Assembly: GCA_033026295.1 (NCBI GenBank)
Contig: CM065175.1
Location: 14,335,837-14,399,836, forward strand
Length of the DNA: 64,000 bases
Reading direction: 5' to 3'
From: Channa striata
Lineage: Eukaryota > Chordata > Actinopteri > Anabantiformes > Channidae
The notes under the pieces: model-generated
Databases searched by the model: none
What the model was told of the DNA's origin: nothing
What the model saw: only the letters and a program-made list of their open reading frames with translations
Shown here: in pieces, positions 57,601 through 64,000 of the stretch
Layout: every line of letters starts with the position of its first letter
Numbering within the stretch: the stretch's first letter is position 1
Translations under genes and position numbers: made by a program

Positions 57601-60600
57601 CTGGGTTACAGCAGCTTGCTATGAGTTGACTAGGCTGTACACGGCTTTCTTCTTTTATTGTTTAGTCCAAAGACAACAGTGTTCTTGGCCTGCAAGCAGT
57701 TTCCACCCCTTTGCATTGCACCACAAGAATTAAGTTGTGAAAGATCCAAATTCAGAACAAAGAGATCCAGTTTTGATTCCTTAATGTTGTTGTTTTCCTT
57801 CCTTTTTGCACCCCGCTTTATTTTTAGTTGGTGGGGCTTTTTCTTCTCTAGATTGGCTCTGCTTAGTTGTGACCTAGTTTATTAAAAGGGGGGAGTTTGG
57901 CCAAGCCATGGGAATCAGGGGCAGATTAACTTTCTGTTAGTTCTCTCCAGCACAGCTCCATATGTCAGAGCTGCTGTAAAAAACAGAAGTCACTTAAAGA
58001 GTAAGATAACTTGTGGGGGTGAGATGCCCACTTCAACTCAACAGCTGCATCCCTAGCGTGAACAAAGTGAAAGATGAATTATGCTTCTATACATATGTGT
58101 TGCAGCAGTTGGTGTTGTTTTCTTGACTATTCAGATCCATTTAAAGTTCAGCGTAGAAGTTAAACTACTGACTGTGCCACCACAGCACTGTGTTGTGCAT
58201 TATGAGGCCGTGCTGTGGCTCTTTAAACATGTTTACACCCTCCCGTTCACTCCGTGATAACGATTGACAAATGCAGGATGAAGAAGGTTCGAGCTGGAAA
58301 TGGTTGCGCTAGATAACAAAATAGGAATTTTTATGAAATTATGAAACAAGCGAAAATTACTTAGCCTTTCTCTAACCCGCTGTGTGTGAGAACATACAAA
58401 GCAGCTCAAGAGGGTAATTCACAATTCTTTCCATCTCCACACATCGCCGCAACCTTGATGGTTACTGTAATTACATTTCCGAGAAGGTGCACACAACAGC
58501 ATGTAGGTACGTCAACACCCTAATGCACAAATATCATTCAGCCTTAAGAGTTTGTGTTTGGAGTTCACTTTGAAAGTGTGTAGCTAGCAGACGGAAGCAG
58601 AAATGGTTTGGGTTGCTTTATTGAAATTGTATTTCCAGCTAGACATTTTTCCAGAGTCAACAGTCATCAGCACATCGCAAGGTATGAAACGGTGCAGTAG
58701 CTTGTTTAAGGTACAGGTGCTGTAACATGGAGTGTGAACACACACTGGTTTTGAGCCATCTGATCTTTGCCCTACATCTTCATTCTTTATTAGTCCTGTT
58801 GTTTTTGCCGAATTTAGCGTAAACACGTCCGTGTTATCCACAGCCTGGCTTGTAATTAAGCATATTAAGGAGTGATAACCTCACCGAATCTCAAAGTATT
58901 TACAGGGTTATCCAACCAAAGTCGGCTTACAAAAGAAATGAGGGATCAGGAGTAAATGACAAGAGGATAAAGAGGCGGAGGGGATGGGTGTTGTGCTGCT
59001 TGTCTTACTTTGCTGCAGTCAGAGGGTGTTAGTTAGGGCTAGTTAGTTTTTAGATGGCAAAGAGCTATAAAAGACCTTCACGGTTCATTGTGTGTTTTCT
59101 TTCTTTCAAGTGCGGCGGTTTTTTTTTCTACTGTGTGTTTTGGAAGATGCTGCCTTGTACTTAATGAATCCGGTGCTCACGTCCATCACCCAGTCATGAA
59201 TATTTTTTACCGTAGTTCTTTTGTATCCTGACTCAACCCCAGTGACACATACGGGGATGCTCAGGTACCAGCGCACACACTGGTGGTCTGACAGTTACAT
59301 CTGTGGAGAACTTAAATCATTACTAATAGGATCATTTACCAAACTAGCTCGCCCAAAGACGTTGGGCTTGGCACAGTTTTTTGGAGAGAACTTTTCCCAC
59401 TTTTTAAGTTGATGTTACAACATTTTTACTGGTGTGAATCTGTGCTGCTTGCTGCATTGAAATTCTTTGGCAGCATGCTGTTTACAGTAAACAAACTGTG
59501 GCATTGAATGAAATACAGAAACTTTCTCATGAAACTAGTAGTACTACCATTTACGGGGAAATATTACACTGTGAAAACACTGTGATATTAATAAAAACAA
59601 CATGACAGACGAATAGATCTGGGTTCCCTAGGTAGATTTTCCCTGGAGTACAATGATTTCTTTGCCATAATCATAACCAGGTTTCTAATTGGCTTTTTAC
59701 AGTAGAACATGTAGATGATAAATGGCTACAGCAGTGGAGTGGCTGACTGAAAGAAAAATATGTAGTGATGTTGCCTTGATTTTGAATCTAAGTCACACTG
59801 ACACTGAAACTCAAAGCAGCCTGTTAAAGTCTAAATCAGATGCTTTCTACAGCATCATTTTGAATTTTGTTTGAGGTTATTTTGTCTCTCTGCCTGTCTT
59901 CTGCCCACTCTGCCGCAAGTTTTAGTTATTACAGAGACAGTAAAGTACCAAAAATCCCAGTTACTGGTAGATTCAAAGTTAATGATACACAATCTTACTT
60001 ACCATGTACTGATAAATGATATGCACATTGCAGCAATACACTAAATTAAAAACAAGATACTAGAAATTAATAAAATAGTAGTTTAGTTTTTCACAAGTAG
60101 AAATACTAGAAATAAGGAAAACATATGAGCAAAAAAAAAAAAGCCACTGCTGTAAGCTAGAATTCCTAAAAAAAGGATCGAAATCTAATCTCTGAAACAC
60201 CGTAATGGGCCTTAAACGTAAAAAAAAAATGGGTACATCTTTTCTGGCTTATTGCAAGAAGGTCCATTTATTTACCACACGCTTACATAAATTTTATATT
60301 TGTTCTCTTGATTGAGTTAAATTTGAGACCTTATAAAAAATGTATAACTTAATTAGAGATTACAAACAATAAACTTAACTTATAATGCAAATAAATACAA
60401 TATGACTGATATCTCTCGATAGTTTTAGCATAAGACGCTCAAGATGAGTCACTCGTACTTTCAGACAGTCTTTCTGTTGGTTTGTGTCATGAATGTGTGT
60501 TCAATCAGGGCTAGGAGGAGGTTAGTTGTGACCAAACGAGAATGACAATCCACATTGTTAGCATTAGTACGGCTGCTGCAGACCTACAACCTACAGCTCC

Positions 60601-61389
60601 TGCAGGTGACATGCGGATGTTGAAACTACTTCCTCCATGTCTTGTTTTTCTGTCTCTCTCAAAGCTGGCCCAAAAATTCGAGTGAGGTTGAGATGTATAT
60701 GTAACTGCATTTTTCCAAGGGGTCATGACCCCGTGTGTTTGTGAGATAAGTTTGATATGATGTAACCTGTGAAGTAGCACATTCCCTTCTCTAACATAAT
60801 GATTGTAGACTCTGACAGCGCTCATGCTCGCAGACAACTTTAAATGGTGCTGTTTCATACGATTCTTAAACTGAAATGTGCTCTTAAAATAAGGAAACCA
60901 ATCGTGTTCCTCTGCTGGGACATTGGGCAGACCATTAATGTAGCTGGTAACTGGTTAGACCTAGCTCTAGCTCTCAAAACGTTGACATAATTTTTCTTAA
61001 TATTTGCGTAATGCAAAACATGCTTTAAAAAGAAAAAAAAAGACGTATTGTATATCACGAAACAAGGCTTTTTTCACTGTCTTGAAATTTCTTTTTTGAA
61101 GTGGATGGTAAATATTGTACATTCATCCAGGAAGTAGTTTATTTTGTGGCAGCCTTACATGCTCATGTCAAACAGCTATAATAAAATCCAGAGGGTTGAT
61201 CATAAAACCTACTGGATGTCAAAGGTGAAACGAAAATAAACCCTACTACTATTAATATGGTCAACTGTAGTGTGAGGATGAATTCAAAGAAGATCCAAAT
61301 TAGCTTCCCGATTATGCAAACATGTGCACACATTTGCATGGTGACACAGGATGCATAAGTGGTCACATGGTTAAAACACTTGAGATGGA

Positions 61390-61429
61390 CAAAATGTTCC
61401 CAAACCAAATGGTGACCGGGAACATTTTG
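61390..61429. repeat. Inverted repeat, 12-bp perfect arms with 16-base loop
   Basis: CAAAATGTTCCC (61390-61401) pairs exactly with GGGAACATTTTG (61418-61429). Pairing does not extend beyond the arms. Confidence 0.95.
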
Positions 61430-61810
61430 AGCCAATTCCATTAATGCAATGTGCAGTGAGTGATTTAATGATTGTGAAAACAAATCATACACTTGCAGTC
61501 AGAACGCACACAAGGGCTAATCAAGACTGGTGAATCCTGCAGGCAGATCCCTCATTTATGTCTCTGCTTCTCATTACCTGTCCTGCTTCATGGGAGGGCA
61601 GTTGGATAGAGCTGCCTACTGCCTCTGCAGAGCATCTCTGCAGGGCCCCCTCACAGAGTTCCCTCCTCCCCGCCACTGCAAAACTACCCGTGGCCACTTT
61701 TAAACTTGTATCGGATGATTAGACTTGGGTTGCATCCCAGAACACCGCTCAGGCCCAGCAGGGATTCAGCAGGGAGCACTGCAGCCAATGCATAATTTCT
61801 CAAGATGGGG

Positions 61811-61837
61811 GGGACTCACACTGAGCCTGTGAGTCCC
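61811..61837. repeat. Inverted repeat, 10-bp perfect arms with 7-base loop
   Basis: GGGACTCACA (61811-61820) pairs exactly with TGTGAGTCCC (61828-61837). Confidence 0.95.
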
Positions 61838-64000
61838 AAGCCTGCTACAGCAAACATAGGAGTGGTTTATTGAGCTAAATAAGACACTATTAAGCAGATG
61901 AGAGAAAAAAAATGGACTTATTATTTCCCTATTCTTAATAAAATTCAAAGTAAATGCTCAACATTGTATAGAAGCTGGATATTTTCTTGCTAAAGGAATA
62001 AAAAAAAAACACTCCTACTTCCATCTTCTGTTTCACCTGCTTTCCACATCCTACTGTCTTCTCCTTCATCTCCCTCAGTCTCCATAAAGGGATGCTCAAG
62101 AATACACTCTGCAATTCTCTCTTCACAAACTTATCCACATCTTAATTAAAGGTTTTATGGGTTTCATTTTGTATTCCTCTTCGGTTATCTTATCTAAATG
62201 CTATAATGGAAGGCAATTTTCTAAATCTGAAGAGAAAAACTGCATTTTTGGAACAACAGCAACAGCATAATGTTATGAAGATATTTGTGGGCTGCTCTAT
62301 CTGCCAAATGAGGAGATTGCAGTGTCTTTCATCCAGTTCTAATCAACCCTGAACATGTGGGGAAACTAATCGTGTTTTTCTATTTGCAAAACAGCAGCTT
62401 CACCTCTGAGTGGGACAGTATACTGGATAGAACAGATTATAGCCTTAACTGTACAACAACAGGTCAAATGTACTAAATGTGCATCTTTTATTTTTAATGG
62501 TGTATGAATATTTAACTGCAAAGGTCATTTGAAAAAAAAAAAAGGAAAAACCCCACAGTGGAAATCAATAAATATATATTTTTTAATGGAAACCTGGGTA
62601 AAGCATTTCACCAAACTGCTATAAATTACCCTGAACTTAATCTCTTGAGCACCCTGCCAGGGAGAGAAAGCAGAAATTCCTTACAACCTTAATTGTATAT
62701 GAGAGTTTTTATGCATGTGTGCATGGCTGCATTTGTGTATTCCTAATTTTCTGTTGTGAGCCCTTTGTTAAGCCGTTTGCACTGTTGACTGTACTTTTTG
62801 TACAGACATGAATATGACTTGATTCCAGGAGGATTTATGTGTGCATTATGGGTTTATGCAACTAAAAAGGCATCTTTCATTCTGCCATGCTCATAATTTT
62901 AATTTCTAAGTCAAGAAACATGAAAACAGGAATTAAAAAACAGGCTTCCACTGTGACTGGATGTGCGCCAGCATACTTTGAGCCAATTTTTTTTTCCCTT
63001 CCTCAGCTTTTTTCTTTATCCAACAGTAAAACGTTTTAACTGGGGGTGATTGTGCAGACCTATCTGTCAAGGGTTTTAGGGAGACCAATGGTGTTACCAT
63101 GGTGTTCGCACCCCTCTCTGTGTTGTAAACAGGAGCCAGTGATTCCCCATTGGTGTGATTTTGCATGCGGGTTGGAGAGAGAAAGCGGTTGGCCCCCCAT
63201 ATGCATTCCATCACCGTCACCCTAAGGGTCCACTGCTGGAGCTTTATATCGACACATGGAGGCAAGGATGGACAGACTGGATTTGGGGCAAAGCAAAGGA
63301 TGGGGGTATTAGACAGAGGGGGATCAGAAGAATATGTTGAGGTGCATGAGAGAAAGGTTTGCATCCAGGAAATACAGTACAGATGAAAACGAATGCAGGG
63401 AATTAGGAGGAAGGGAAACCGAGTTTCAAGTGTACAAAAGCAATAAGATTTTTTCTTTAAAAAAAGGCAGAGTGGGATTAAATACTTTGAAGCTATAGAT
63501 ATCTGAATTTACATAGCAGATGTTGCAAAATATTACCCAGGATGATTGCTCCACTGTAGCCTTAGGGGAGATGGAGTCCTTTGCATGAGACTTCAAAATT
63601 CAGCCCAAGACAACCACAAGCAGCACAATCTAACATCAGTAGCTTCACCAGGAAAGTGTTATCTGTGTGCTCGGCGGCCTTAGTGAGGCCCCATACGGAG
63701 CCCCGAGTTAGTGATAGGGCCATTTTGATGAGCAGTCACGGTGCAGTGTGAGTTCGAGGCAAGCTGGTATAGCTCAGAAGATGGTGTCTTATCTGGCTTG
63801 ATTTTTTTTATTTACTTTTTGGCATCCAATCCTTTTATCTGTGATCTAACCTGCAATGACGAGATAAAGCTGTGCTGACTTTTCCATAAATGCACTTATC
63901 AGAGCTGTACAAGCTCTCCAATGCCAATGAGATCGGCAGGATGATCACTTAGCATTCAGTATGCATGGCTTCACCTGCACTGCCCTGTGTTTCACACACT

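Larger units (their letters stand above)
47806..64000. other. Non-coding stretch, no recognised gene
   Basis: The open frames present lack domain similarity and splice context. The longest, at 56770-57198 (+), is repetitive in Gly/Trp and looks like chance. Short inverted repeats and a CA microsatellite are listed separately. Intergenic or intronic status is unknown. Confidence 0.6.

Noticed and set aside
61390..61429. microRNA precursor
   Set aside because: The stem is only 12 bp and flanks do not pair; a precursor needs roughly 22 bp or more on each arm.
63760..63850. GGTATAGCTCAG similar to a tRNA A box
   Set aside because: No B box follows at the required distance.
1..64000. CRISPR array, operon, phage or bacterial insertion sequence
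   Set aside because: The intron-exon structure, microsatellites and Tc1 copy all indicate vertebrate nuclear DNA. No regularly spaced direct repeats of CRISPR type were seen.

Overview
This window is nuclear DNA from a vertebrate, most likely a teleost fish. It has vertebrate multi-exon genes with GT-AG introns, introns of about 0.1-2 kb apart from one of about 20 kb, many long CA/TG microsatellites, and a decayed fish-type Tc1/mariner copy. All gene models below come from reading splice sites and frames by eye. Every exon junction I describe keeps the reading frame.

Left part (1-6 kb, + strand). This is the 3' end of a matriptase (ST14)-type membrane serine protease gene. Seven exons encode the last three LDL-receptor class A domains and the complete trypsin-like catalytic domain with its Ser/His/Asp triad. 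The stop codon at 4385 opens a run of seven in-frame TGA codons. A long 3' UTR probably ends near the poly(A) signal at 5960. The 5' part of the gene lies left of the window.

Middle part (6.4-38 kb, - strand). This is one complete Kirrel/Neph-family gene (immunoglobulin superfamily adhesion molecule of the nephrin-Neph group), tail to tail with the protease gene. Fifteen coding exons with consistent phases give a 754-residue protein: signal peptide, five Ig domains, one transmembrane segment, and a cytoplasmic tail with a DPTNGYYNV tyrosine motif and a C-terminal THV PDZ ligand. The first intron is about 19.6 kb and holds candidate regulatory sequence, including a dense homeodomain-type TAAT cluster. 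A CpG-rich promoter region surrounds exon 1. A GC-box/CCAAT/TATA-like array at 38.34-38.40 kb is oriented in the classical order on the + strand, which suggests a possible divergent promoter.

Right part (38.5-64 kb). I recognise no coding exon on either strand. It contains the Tc1 remnant (about 38.54-39.54 kb), a 38-bp near-perfect palindrome just beyond it, another degenerate dispersed fish repeat, several short inverted repeats and microsatellites. It is best described as an intergenic region or part of a large intron of an unseen gene.

The two genes are not known to act together; both are cell-surface proteins. I found no CRISPR array, operon, rRNA or convincing tRNA gene, and no clearly novel biological system. 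The most noteworthy items are the mixed paralogue signatures of the Kirrel gene, its NAGNAG acceptor next to the signal-peptide junction, the possible bidirectional promoter, the perfect palindrome and the TGA stop array.
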